Source: Roseburia intestinalis L1-82
GTDB taxonomy: Bacteria; Bacillota; Clostridia; Lachnospirales; Lachnospiraceae
Direction of reading: 5' to 3'
NCBI RefSeq assembly: GCF_900537995.1
Contig: NZ_LR027880.1
Span: 931,001 to 995,000, forward strand
DNA: 64,000 nt
Positions within the stretch are counted from its first letter, which is position 1, and each line of letters begins with the position of its first letter. The notes below the pieces were generated by a model. The model searched no databases and was not told where the DNA came from. It saw nothing but the letters and a program-made list of their open reading frames with translations. This document shows positions 52,954-61,289 of the stretch, one piece after another. A program made the position numbers and the translations under genes.

Positions 52954-53880
52954 ATGAGAGAGAGCGAAGCGAGTATCAGGGGAAGAGTCATGAGGGACCT
53001 GATCGCCCATGTGACAAATGATCACCTGATTGGGAAAAAGATAAAAAATGGAGAACTGAGGAAAAAAATCGGGGATTCGGAGCCGCCGTGGAAATGTCCG
53101 GACTGTTTTTCATTAGATGTGATCGAGATGGATAATTTCTCCATGGAGTATTTACAGGCAAAAGAAAATCCGAATACGGAAAAAGTAATCTTACAGCTTC
53201 ACGGAGGCGGATATGTCGGAGCGATGCGGAATGCATACCGTATGTTTGCCGGACTTTACTGTGAAGTCAGCCATGGAATGAGTGTTCTGACACCCGATTA
53301 CCGTGTGGCACCGGAACATCCGTATCCGGCGGCTTTAGAAGATGCCTATGCCGCATACTGTTATCTGTTGGAACAGGGGTGGTTTTCCGAGCAGATCATC
53401 ATCGCAGGAGATTCCGCAGGAGGCGGTCTTGCGATGGCATTATGCCATTATCTGAAAGATCACGGAAAGCAGCTTCCGTGTGGGATCGTAGCCATGTCAC
53501 CGTGGACAGACCTTGCGGCGAGCGGGGAATCTTACGAGACAAACTTTGAGCGCGACCCGTTATTTGGAAAAACAAGGGACAGCCTTATTTATAATAAAGA
53601 TTATATTGGGGATAACGATCCGTATAATGCTTATATTTCGCCTTTATATGGGGATTTCAGGGGATTTCCGCCGATGCTGATACAGGTTGGTTCCTATGAG
53701 ATGCTGCTCTCGGATTCTGTGGATGTGGCTGCAAAAGCCAGAGAACAGGGAGTAAAAGTAAGAATCAGTATTTATGAAGGAATGTTCCACATCTTTCAGA
53801 TGGCAGCAAAAATGCTGCCGGAATCTAAAAGAGCGTGGGTTGAGATCGGTAAATTTATTGATGTTTTGCTAAATGACTGA
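52954..53880 (+). CDS. HSL-family alpha/beta hydrolase (acetyl esterase-like)
   Basis: 308 residues. Oxyanion motif QLHGGGYVG, nucleophile Ser154 in GDSAGGGLA, acid Asp in LLSDSVDVA and base His in GMFHIFQM complete the triad. No signal peptide. It would remove short acyl groups, the reverse of what the first gene of the operon appears to do. AACAGGAG lies upstream of the ATG. Its last 26 bp overlap the end of the opposing pfk gene. Confidence 0.87.
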   Translation: MRESEASIRGRVMRDLIAHVTNDHLIGKKIKNGELRKKIGDSEPPWKCPDCFSLDVIEMDNFSMEYLQAKENPNTEKVILQLHGGGYVGAMRNAYRMFAGLYCEVSHGMSVLTPDYRVAPEHPYPAALEDAYAAYCYLLEQGWFSEQIIIAGDSAGGGLAMALCHYLKDHGKQLPCGIVAMSPWTDLAASGESYETNFERDPLFGKTRDSLIYNKDYIGDNDPYNAYISPLYGDFRGFPPMLIQVGSYEMLLSDSVDVAAKAREQGVKVRISIYEGMFHIFQMAAKMLPESKRAWVEIGKFIDVLLND

Positions 53881-55096
53881 CATCCATATAGACAGGGATA
53901 CCGTTTTCGTATTTTACCGGAACTTCACCGAGTATGAGAGGTGAAAGGTAATCGATCAGTGGCTGTGTGACATCATTGCCTGCATCATTGATCCATTCTC
54001 TCGGAATTGATTTTGCCTCGTTTGCAATGTGGCGGATCTCGGCATGCTCATAGGCGATTTCGTACGGAGAATCAGAGATACGGCGTATTGTTACCATGGA
54101 AGCGGTAACACCTTCCTCGGAGAGAGCAACCGCTTTCTGACCGAGAGTAAAAGCCTCATCAAGATCAGTCTTTGAAGCAAGGTGTGCAGCGCAGCGCTGT
54201 AATACGTTGACTTCCACGGAACGGACTTTAACGCCTAGTTTTTCTTTGACTAAAAATTCAAGTGTTTTTCCGGCTCCGCTTAACTGGCTGTGACCAAAGG
54301 TGTCAACAGAACTTTCGGAAGCACTGATATAGTTGCCGGAAGCATCGCGGATACCTTCAGATACGGCAACGATCACGTTATTGCGCTCGAAAAGCATACG
54401 CTTTACATCCAGTAAAAAGTCCTCTTTGTCAAATGGAACCTCCGGGAGATAGATCAGATGTGGTGCTGTATTATAACCGTTTCTTGCCAGTGCAGAAGCA
54501 GCGGTCAGCCATCCGGCATCACGTCCCATGATTTCCACGATCGTCACACTTTTGACTGCATAGATAAATGTGTCATGTGCGATTTCTAAAAGAGAAGATG
54601 CGATATATTTTGCGGCAGAACCGAATCCTGGTGTATGGTCTGTCTCACAGAGATCATTGTCGATGGTCTTTGGAATACCGACAATACGCACCGGACTGCC
54701 GATTTTTTTGCCATATTCGGAGAGCTTTAAGACGGTGTCCATAGAATCGTTGCCGCCGATATAAAAGAAGGCATCAATATGGTAAGTTTCAAACTGTTTG
54801 AAAATGAATACATAGGAAGAATCATCATCTAAATAATTTGGCAGTTTGTAACGGCAGGAGCCAAGATACATTGCCGGAGTGACCTTTAAGCGGTCGAGAT
54901 ATTCCGAATTCTGCTGCATTAATTCAGAAAGATTCGTCAGATCGTTGTTTAAAATACCTGTGATTCCGTTTAAGGAACCATAAACCGTGTCATACATGTC
55001 AGAACGCATTACACCGTCGATCACACCGGCAAGGCTGGCATTGATCGCAACAGTAGGGCCGCCTGACTGTGCTACCATACAGTTTTTTGGACTCAT
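53855..55096 (-). CDS. pfp: 6-phosphofructokinase, pyrophosphate-type
   Basis: 413 residues. GGNDSMDTVLKL replaces the ATP-type GGDGS, and PKTIDNDL has lysine where ATP enzymes carry glycine; both point to pyrophosphate as phosphoryl donor, though GGDDS is more usual. MGRDAGWLTAASAL is the substrate loop. It phosphorylates fructose-6-phosphate reversibly in glycolysis. AAAGGAG precedes ATG 55096; an earlier in-frame ATG is less likely. It converges on and overlaps the esterase gene by 26 bp, so no terminator separates them. Confidence 0.88.
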   Translation of the reverse strand: MSPKNCMVAQSGGPTVAINASLAGVIDGVMRSDMYDTVYGSLNGITGILNNDLTNLSELMQQNSEYLDRLKVTPAMYLGSCRYKLPNYLDDDSSYVFIFKQFETYHIDAFFYIGGNDSMDTVLKLSEYGKKIGSPVRIVGIPKTIDNDLCETDHTPGFGSAAKYIASSLLEIAHDTFIYAVKSVTIVEIMGRDAGWLTAASALARNGYNTAPHLIYLPEVPFDKEDFLLDVKRMLFERNNVIVAVSEGIRDASGNYISASESSVDTFGHSQLSGAGKTLEFLVKEKLGVKVRSVEVNVLQRCAAHLASKTDLDEAFTLGQKAVALSEEGVTASMVTIRRISDSPYEIAYEHAEIRHIANEAKSIPREWINDAGNDVTQPLIDYLSPLILGEVPVKYENGIPVYMDVSHLAKHQ

Positions 55097-55200
55097 AAGA
55101 AAACTCCTTTGTGTTTGATCTTCTTTTTGCAATGTCTATCATACAAAAAAAGGCACGGTTGCGCAATCATTAAATTAAATAGAAAGAGTGATGGTATACC

Positions 55201-56094
55201 ATGAAAATATGTACATTGTGTCCTAGAATGTGCGCTGTGGACCGAAAATCCGGTGAGCGCGGCATCTGCGGACAGACCACAGAGATTAAGGTGGCGCGTG
55301 CGGCACTGCACTTCTGGGAAGAACCCTGCATTTCCGGGGAGATGGGTTCCGGTGCGGTCTTTTTTTCCGGCTGTGCACTGCACTGTGTGTTCTGCCAGAA
55401 TGAAAATATTGCAAATGGCACGGCTGGTAAGGTGATAAGTACGGAGCGGCTTGGCGAAATTTTTCTGGAACTCCAGGAAAAGGGTGCAAATAATATCAAC
55501 CTTGTGACACCGGGGCAGTTTGTACCACAGATCATAAAAGCGGTAGAGCTTGCAAGAAATCAGAATTTAAAGATACCCATCGTTTATAACACCAGCAGCT
55601 ATGAAAATGTGGATACGATCCGTTCTTTAGAAGGAATTGTGGATATCTATCTTCCGGATTTTAAGTATTTTGATACCGCTTTGAGTGCAAAATATTCCCA
55701 TGCGCCGGATTACCCTGCTGTGGCTAAGGCGGTGATAGCGGAGATGGTGCGTCAGACGGGTGCGGCAGTTTTTGAAAACGGGGAGGATTCCCTGATGAAG
55801 CGTGGTACGATCGTGCGCCATCTGATCCTGCCGGGGTGCACGAAAGATTCCAAAGCAGTTTTGAAATATCTGCATGAAACCTATGAGAATCAAATATATA
55901 TCAGTATCATGCACCAGTTTACACCGCTCTCTAACGTGAAAAAATATCCGGAATTAAACCGTAAGATCACGGATCGGGAATATGATGAGGTTATTGATTT
56001 TGCAATCGATATAGGGATTGAAAACGGTTTTATCCAGGAGGGGGAGACGGCGGAGGAGAGTTTTATTCCGGAATTTGACAATGAGGGAGTTTGA
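55201..56094 (+). CDS. Radical SAM protein, PflA-like
   Basis: 297 residues. Radical SAM motif in FFSGCALHCVFCQNENI. An N-terminal cysteine set (CTLCPRMC...GICG) probably binds another cluster. The rest is a partial TIM barrel with YNTSSYENVDTIRSLEG and YLPDFKYF. This group is often named putative pyruvate formate-lyase activating enzyme, but the true substrate is unknown and no glycyl-radical enzyme lies nearby. AGAAAGAGTG is a weak ribosome site. Confidence 0.85.
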   Translation: MKICTLCPRMCAVDRKSGERGICGQTTEIKVARAALHFWEEPCISGEMGSGAVFFSGCALHCVFCQNENIANGTAGKVISTERLGEIFLELQEKGANNINLVTPGQFVPQIIKAVELARNQNLKIPIVYNTSSYENVDTIRSLEGIVDIYLPDFKYFDTALSAKYSHAPDYPAVAKAVIAEMVRQTGAAVFENGEDSLMKRGTIVRHLILPGCTKDSKAVLKYLHETYENQIYISIMHQFTPLSNVKKYPELNRKITDREYDEVIDFAIDIGIENGFIQEGETAEESFIPEFDNEGV

Positions 56095-56163
56095 GGTTGA
56101 CGCATTTTCGAATATCTCATATAATTCCATAGTAATGATGGCAATAGAGGGAGTGTGAAACGA

Positions 56164-57540
56164 ATGAAGAGAAAAGTAAGATTCATAGCTGCACTTTTCT
56201 GCATGGGATGTCTTGCGACAGAACCTGCGGCAGACATAAAGGCTGCCGGAATCCAGGTGGCTGCTGCACAGACAACACTTTCCGCAGATAATTCGCTGGA
56301 AGTGTTATCACTTTCTGCGGGAACATTATCCCCGGACTTTACAGGAAAGACAGTACAATATACAGCTACCGTACCAAATGATGTCACAAGCGTTACAGTG
56401 ACGGCAACACCGGTTAATGAATTTGCGACGGTGCAGTCGATCACAGGAAATGACAATCTGCAGGTCGGTACAAATACGATAAAAGTAGTCGTGAAGGCGC
56501 AGAACGGAGCACTCGCCCAGTATACGATCACACTGACCAGAGAAGATGGACAGACAGCAGACGGAACAGTGGATCAGCCGGCGGATGGAACAGACAGTCA
56601 GACAACAGACCAGCCGGCGGATGGAACAGACGGTCAGACAACAGACCAGCCGGCGGATGGAACAGACGGTCAGACAACAGACCAGCCGGCGGATGGAACA
56701 GATGGACAGGCAGCAGACCAGAACGCAGAGTTTGAAACAGAAGAAGCGGAAGATGTTTCTAATATGGAATATCTCCAGCAGGAATACAATGATCTCTCTG
56801 AACAATATGCAAAAGAAAAGTCTTTTTCCAGAAATATGATGGGAATTATGGCTTTTGTGATCGCAGTACTTGTCGTTATTATTATCAATCTTCTATTGAG
56901 AGGACGTAAGAGTGACGACTGGGATGAGGAAGAGGATGACTGGGACTGGAAGTCCGAAAAACAGGGAAAGGATCAGGACGCAGAAGATGATACTGATCTG
57001 GAAGAAGATGATAATATAGAAGAGAATCCTGGCGTGGAAGAAGATGATTTGGAAGTAGATGATCCGGAAGACGCTGACTGGGAGGAGGAAGAAACACAGA
57101 GAAAAGGATTTTTCCACAGAAAACCAAAAGAAAAAGTGGAAGAAGAGCCGGATGATGTGGAAGAAAACGATACAGAGAACGAAGTCGGCGTATCAAAGAT
57201 CCATAAAGTGCGTGCGGGATTGTTTGGACGTGGCATGTCTGACGATCTTGACGATGAGGACTGGGAAGAGGACGAAGATTTCCTGCCGGTAGAAAGAAAA
57301 AAACCGGAAGAAAAACAGCGTCCGGAGAGAAAAGAAAAACCGGAGGAGAAACAAAGGCCGGAGAGAAAAGAAAAACCGGAGGAAAAACAGCGCACGGAGA
57401 GAAAAGAAAAACCGGAGGAGAAACAAAGGCCGGAGAGAAAAGAAAAGCCGGAGCGGAAACATACTCCGGAGAAAAAACACATTCCGAGAGAAGAAGAGGA
57501 AGAAGATGATTTAGAGATCATCGATTTAAATGATTTATAA
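56164..57540 (+). CDS. Cadherin-like surface protein with membrane helix and repeat-rich acidic/basic interior
   Basis: 458 residues. Signal peptide (cut near IKAAG), a cadherin-like beta-sandwich (about 42-135: LEVLSLSAGTLSPDF..., ending QYTITLTRE), four 12-residue DQPADGTDGQTT-type repeats, a short coiled coil, one membrane helix (about 222-242), then a cytoplasmic part that is very acidic (D/E runs) and ends in five KPEEKQRPERKE-type repeats. GAGGGAG lies ten bases before ATG 56164; GTG 56155 is too close. It is 22 bp upstream of clpC. Function unknown. Confidence 0.8.
   Translation: MKRKVRFIAALFCMGCLATEPAADIKAAGIQVAAAQTTLSADNSLEVLSLSAGTLSPDFTGKTVQYTATVPNDVTSVTVTATPVNEFATVQSITGNDNLQVGTNTIKVVVKAQNGALAQYTITLTREDGQTADGTVDQPADGTDSQTTDQPADGTDGQTTDQPADGTDGQTTDQPADGTDGQAADQNAEFETEEAEDVSNMEYLQQEYNDLSEQYAKEKSFSRNMMGIMAFVIAVLVVIIINLLLRGRKSDDWDEEEDDWDWKSEKQGKDQDAEDDTDLEEDDNIEENPGVEEDDLEVDDPEDADWEEEETQRKGFFHRKPKEKVEEEPDDVEENDTENEVGVSKIHKVRAGLFGRGMSDDLDDEDWEEDEDFLPVERKKPEEKQRPERKEKPEEKQRPERKEKPEEKQRTERKEKPEEKQRPERKEKPERKHTPEKKHIPREEEEEDDLEIIDLNDL
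56575..56718 (+). repeat. 36-bp tandem repeat, four units (extracellular linker)
   Basis: Units begin CAGCCGGCGGATGGAACAGA at 56575, 56611, 56647 and 56683. Units 2 and 3 are identical. They encode QPADGTDGQTTD. Confidence 0.9.
57301..57480 (+). repeat. 36-bp tandem repeat, about five units (cytoplasmic tail)
   Basis: Units start at 57301, 57337, 57373, 57409 and a degenerate one at 57445. They encode KPEEKQRPERKE. Same unit length as the upstream array but unrelated sequence. Confidence 0.85.
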
Positions 57541-57562
57541 ATAGAAAAAGAATGGAGAAACT

Positions 57563-60010
57563 ATGCAGATACGATATACATCAAAAGCAAAAAAAGCAAT
57601 CGATCAGGCTTCAAAGATGTCGAAATCACTGCATCATCATTATATCGGAACGGAGCATATCCTGATCGGACTTTTAAAAGAAGGAACGGGCGTCGCTGCG
57701 CAGGTATTAAATGATAATGGAGTAGAACTTGACAAAGTCATGCAGCTGATCGAGGAACTCATTGCACCGGATGCACAGGTGCTGACGGCAGAGGCTAAGG
57801 AATATTCGCCGAGGGCACTGCAGGTGTTAGAAGGGGCAGCAAGGGAGGCAGCTCGTTTTCATGCAGAGGAGATCGGGACGGAGCATATCCTGATCGCGAT
57901 GATGAAAGAGACAGAGTGTGTGGCATCCCGCCTTTTAAATACCTTAGCGGTCAATATCCAGAAAATGTATGTGGATATCCTGATCGCAATGGGAGAAGAT
58001 GCGAGCCTGTACAAAGAAGATTTCATGAATGGTAAGCCGGTGAAAAAAACAGCATCGGATACACCGGTATTAAATCAATACTCCAGAGATCTGACTGCAT
58101 TGGCGGCAGAGGGAGTATTAGATCCGTTAGTCGGCAGACAGGAAGAGATCGACCGTGTGATCCAGATCTTAAGCAGAAGGACAAAGAATAACCCATGTCT
58201 GATCGGTGAACCGGGCGTTGGAAAGACTGCGATCGTTGAGGGAATTGCGGAGCGTATTACAACCGGAATGGTTCCGGATACCGTTGCGGGAAAGCGGGTG
58301 GTATCTTTGGATATGTCCGGAATCGTGGCAGGCTCAAAATATCGCGGTGAGTTTGAGGAGCGCATTAAAAAGGTACTTCAGGAAGTACGGGCAGCCGGCA
58401 ATATCCTGCTCTTCATCGATGAACTGCATACAATCATCGGAGCGGGCGGAGCGGAAGGAGCAATCGATGCTTCCAATATATTAAAACCTGCACTTGCGCG
58501 TGGGGAACTGCAGCTGATCGGTGCAACGACAATCGATGAATACCGCAAATATATTGAAAAAGATGCTGCGCTAGAGCGCAGATTCCAGCCGGTTACGGTA
58601 GAAGAGCCGTCGGAAGAGGAGGCAGTGCAGATTTTAGAGGGACTGCGGGAACAGTATGAAAAACATCATCAGGTAAAGATTACGGATGATGCGGTATCGG
58701 CAGCAGTACGCCTGTCTGCGCGCTATATCAATGACCGTTTCCTGCCGGATAAAGCAATCGATCTGATGGATGAGGCTGCAGCAAAGGTACGTCTGCGCGC
58801 GGGTGGAAAACCGGAGGAAGTCGTTGAATTAAGACATCGCATCAACCTGTTAGAAGAGGAAATGTTAGAATTTCTGCACGATGGTGATGTGGAAGGTGCA
58901 AAGCAGAAGAAGAACGAAAAAGAAGCGTGTGAAGAAGAGCTTGCCAAAATACAGGCAAAGACAAAGAAAGACAGCCGCAGTAAAAAGTTAAAAGTGACAG
59001 AAGACGATATTGCGGATGTGGTATCCGGATGGACGAAGATCCCGGTAAGAAAGATTGCCGAGGGGGAGGCTGCCCGCTTAAGAAAATTAGAGGCTACCTT
59101 ACACAAACGTGTCATCGGTCAGGAGGATGCGGTGAGTGCAGTGGCAAAAGCTGTGCGAAGAGGACGTGTCGGATTAAAAGATCCGAAGCGCCCGATCGGT
59201 TCTTTCCTGTTCTTAGGCCCGACCGGTGTCGGAAAAACAGAGATCTCAAAGGCACTTGCGGAGGCAGTGTTTGGCAGCGAACAGTCTATGATCCGTGTTG
59301 ATATGTCGGAATATATGGAGAAACACAGCGTATCAAAGATGATTGGTTCACCGCCAGGATATGTAGGCCATGAGGAGGGAGGACAGCTCAGCGAAAAGGT
59401 GCGCAGAAATCCGTATTCGGTGATCCTGTTTGATGAGATCGAAAAGGCGCATCCGGATGTATTTAATATTTTACTGCAGGTGTTAGACGACGGTCATATC
59501 ACGGATTCCCAGGGACGCAAAGTGGATTTCAAAAATACGATCATTATTATGACGTCAAATGCCGGAGCACAGGCGATCATTGAGCCGAAAAAACTTGGAT
59601 TTGCAGTTTCGGATGATGAAAAACAGAATTATGACCGCATGAAAAACAGCGTGATGGAAGAAGTACGCCGTATTTTTAAACCGGAATTTTTAAACCGTAT
59701 TGATGAGACGATCGTATTTAGAGCGTTAAACAAAGACGATATGAAACAGATCGTTGCACTGATGTTAAAAGAACTTACAGACCGCTGTGAAAAACAGATG
59801 GGAATCCACCTTACCGTGCGTGACAGCGTCAAAAAGCATATTGTCGATAAAGCGTATGATCCGAAGTATGGTGCAAGACCGCTGCGCCGTCAGATCCAGA
59901 ACGATATCGAGGATGAACTGGCAGAAGAAATCCTGTCCGGCAAAGTGAAAAAAGATACGGAAGTGGTCGTGACGATCCACAAAGAAAAAGTCGTGTTCGA
60001 AACAAAATAA
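57563..60010 (+). CDS. clpC: ClpC-type AAA+ unfoldase (Clp protease ATPase)
   Basis: 815 residues. Two N-terminal Clp-N repeats (to about 145), AAA-1 with Walker A GEPGVGKT (215-222), a middle domain with the UVR-like charged helix ([21 protein letters not shown]), AAA-2 with Walker A GPTGVGKT (552-559), and a C-terminal domain with [11 protein letters not shown]. It unfolds proteins for ClpP. The usual ctsR-mcsA-mcsB genes are not upstream; a cadherin-like membrane protein is instead. GGAG precedes the ATG. Confidence 0.94.
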   Translation: MQIRYTSKAKKAIDQASKMSKSLHHHYIGTEHILIGLLKEGTGVAAQVLNDNGVELDKVMQLIEELIAPDAQVLTAEAKEYSPRALQVLEGAAREAARFHAEEIGTEHILIAMMKETECVASRLLNTLAVNIQKMYVDILIAMGEDASLYKEDFMNGKPVKKTASDTPVLNQYSRDLTALAAEGVLDPLVGRQEEIDRVIQILSRRTKNNPCLIGEPGVGKTAIVEGIAERITTGMVPDTVAGKRVVSLDMSGIVAGSKYRGEFEERIKKVLQEVRAAGNILLFIDELHTIIGAGGAEGAIDASNILKPALARGELQLIGATTIDEYRKYIEKDAALERRFQPVTVEEPSEEEAVQILEGLREQYEKHHQVKITDDAVSAAVRLSARYINDRFLPDKAIDLMDEAAAKVRLRAGGKPEEVVELRHRINLLEEEMLEFLHDGDVEGAKQKKNEKEACEEELAKIQAKTKKDSRSKKLKVTEDDIADVVSGWTKIPVRKIAEGEAARLRKLEATLHKRVIGQEDAVSAVAKAVRRGRVGLKDPKRPIGSFLFLGPTGVGKTEISKALAEAVFGSEQSMIRVDMSEYMEKHSVSKMIGSPPGYVGHEEGGQLSEKVRRNPYSVILFDEIEKAHPDVFNILLQVLDDGHITDSQGRKVDFKNTIIIMTSNAGAQAIIEPKKLGFAVSDDEKQNYDRMKNSVMEEVRRIFKPEFLNRIDETIVFRALNKDDMKQIVALMLKELTDRCEKQMGIHLTVRDSVKKHIVDKAYDPKYGARPLRRQIQNDIEDELAEEILSGKVKKDTEVVVTIHKEKVVFETK

Positions 60011-60121
60011 AATTTTACTGAAATATCCGGGAAAGCACTGGAAATCGTGACGGGGATATTATATAATAAGGGCACAAAATTTTACGATAAAGAGAAAACT
60101 ACTTTATCACAGGAGGAAAAA

Positions 60122-60532
60122 ATGGCAACGATCAGCGAATTAATTCGTTCAGAAGCAGATGGAACGATCAGTTTTGGGGATTACACATTAGGTGCAAAGG
60201 CGAAACTTGATAATTTCGAACATCAGGGAGATATCTACAAGGTGAAGACATTTTCCGAGATCACCAAGTTGGAGCGCAATGGCATGTTCGTATATGAATC
60301 TGTTCCGGGAACGGCTGTCATGAATCTGAATGCAACAGATACAGGCCTGACATTTCAGGTAGAGGGACCGGAAGATGCACAGATCACAGTAGAACTTGAG
60401 GATGAGTCAGAGTACGACATCACGATCGATGGCGCAGATGCAGGAAAGATGAAGACAAATCTTGGCGGCAAATTAAGCTTAAGTGTAGAACTTGGCGACC
60501 ATCCGGTAGATGTAAAAGTTACAAAGTGTTAA
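60122..60532 (+). CDS. Small acidic protein of unknown function
   Basis: 136 residues, no signal or membrane helix. A beta-rich protein: ISELIRSEADGTISFGDYTLGAKAKLDNFEHQGDIYKVKTF, then a second strand-rich half ending in GDHPVDVKVTKC. Homologues in this family of bacteria are, I believe, sometimes labelled endosialidase, but no catalytic motif supports that. ACAGGAGG lies six bases before ATG 60122. Own terminator. Confidence 0.8.
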   Translation: MATISELIRSEADGTISFGDYTLGAKAKLDNFEHQGDIYKVKTFSEITKLERNGMFVYESVPGTAVMNLNATDTGLTFQVEGPEDAQITVELEDESEYDITIDGADAGKMKTNLGGKLSLSVELGDHPVDVKVTKC

Positions 60533-60551
60533 GAACGGAAAAGTGAGATCA

Positions 60552-60590
60552 AAAAAAGCTTACATGTCAAAAGGGCATGTAAGCTTTTTT
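60552..60590. terminator. Bidirectional-looking terminator
   Basis: AAAAAAGCTTACATG (60552-60566) pairs perfectly with CATGTAAGCTTTTTT (60576-60590). Confidence 0.9.
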
Positions 60591-60689
60591 ACGCTTTCAA
60601 GTACGAAAGTACGATTGACGGGGATAAACTGTTACATTAACATAAAAAATGCGCGTGACAATGTGCAATAAATCAGAAGGAGAAAAGTT

Positions 60690-61289
60690 ATGAAAAGAAA
60701 GAGACTCACGGGTTGGAAACGTATGGCGGCATTTGCGATGGCGCTTACGCTGACGGTCGGAGATTGGACATCAGTAGGTGCTGCTGGATTGCCGCAGACA
60801 GATGTACAGACAGTAACAGAGGCTGTGATACAGGAAGAAGATGCGATGGAAGCAGCTTTAGCAACAGAACAGACAGAGAAAGAAAGCGAAACGGACAGTG
60901 AGTCTGCAGAAAATGACAGCGGGCAGACAGAGAACAGCGAGGCATCGGAAATTCCAGAAACATCAGAGGCATCAGAAACTGAGAAAACTGTAGAAGAGAC
61001 AGAAAACGTGAATGATACGGAGGCTGTTGATGATACCGAAGTGATGGAAACAGAGACGGAAGAAGAATCGGAAGAAGAATCGGAAGAAGAAATAGAAGAA
61101 GAGACCGAAGAAGAGACAGAAGAGGAAGAACTCGCTGCAATTGATAAACCGTCAAAGGTAATCAATGTAAGAGGAAAAGATGACGGAAGTATTATAACAA
61201 CAGCGTCTGGCCGGCAGTTGAGATATGCTTATGTGAATCGGTTCCAGAACGGAGTGATTGCAGCGGTACGGATATTGATGGATTTGTAA
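60690..61289 (+). CDS. N-terminal fragment of a large secreted Fn3-like protein (frameshifted)
   Basis: 199 residues to TAA. A basic N-terminus and signal peptide (MKRKRLTGWKRMAAFAMALT..., cut near VGAAG) lead to a very acidic Thr/Glu/Ser linker (about 45-150, many EEETEEE repeats), then a folded start (KPSKVINVRGKDDGSI...RQLRYAYVNRFQNG). At about 61255-61262 the homologous-looking continuation moves to the -1 frame. AAGGAG precedes the ATG. The acidic region is coding low complexity, not a separate gene. Confidence 0.75.
   Translation: MKRKRLTGWKRMAAFAMALTLTVGDWTSVGAAGLPQTDVQTVTEAVIQEEDAMEAALATEQTEKESETDSESAENDSGQTENSEASEIPETSEASETEKTVEETENVNDTEAVDDTEVMETETEEESEEESEEEIEEETEEETEEEELAAIDKPSKVINVRGKDDGSIITTASGRQLRYAYVNRFQNGVIAAVRILMDL

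Noticed and set aside
56575..56718. Regular 36-bp repeats considered as a CRISPR array
   Set aside because: There are no spacers; the units are contiguous and in frame inside a coding sequence.
56546..56839. Overlapping frames in the 36-bp repeat region
   Set aside because: Tandem repeats whose unit is a multiple of three stay open in several frames; only the cadherin-like frame has a start and signal peptide.
60632..61165. Long serine-rich minus-strand open frames across the acidic region (60632-61165) and similar ones at 56973-57521
   Set aside because: They are complements of Glu-rich codons (GAA/GAG read as TTC/CTC) and lack ribosome sites.
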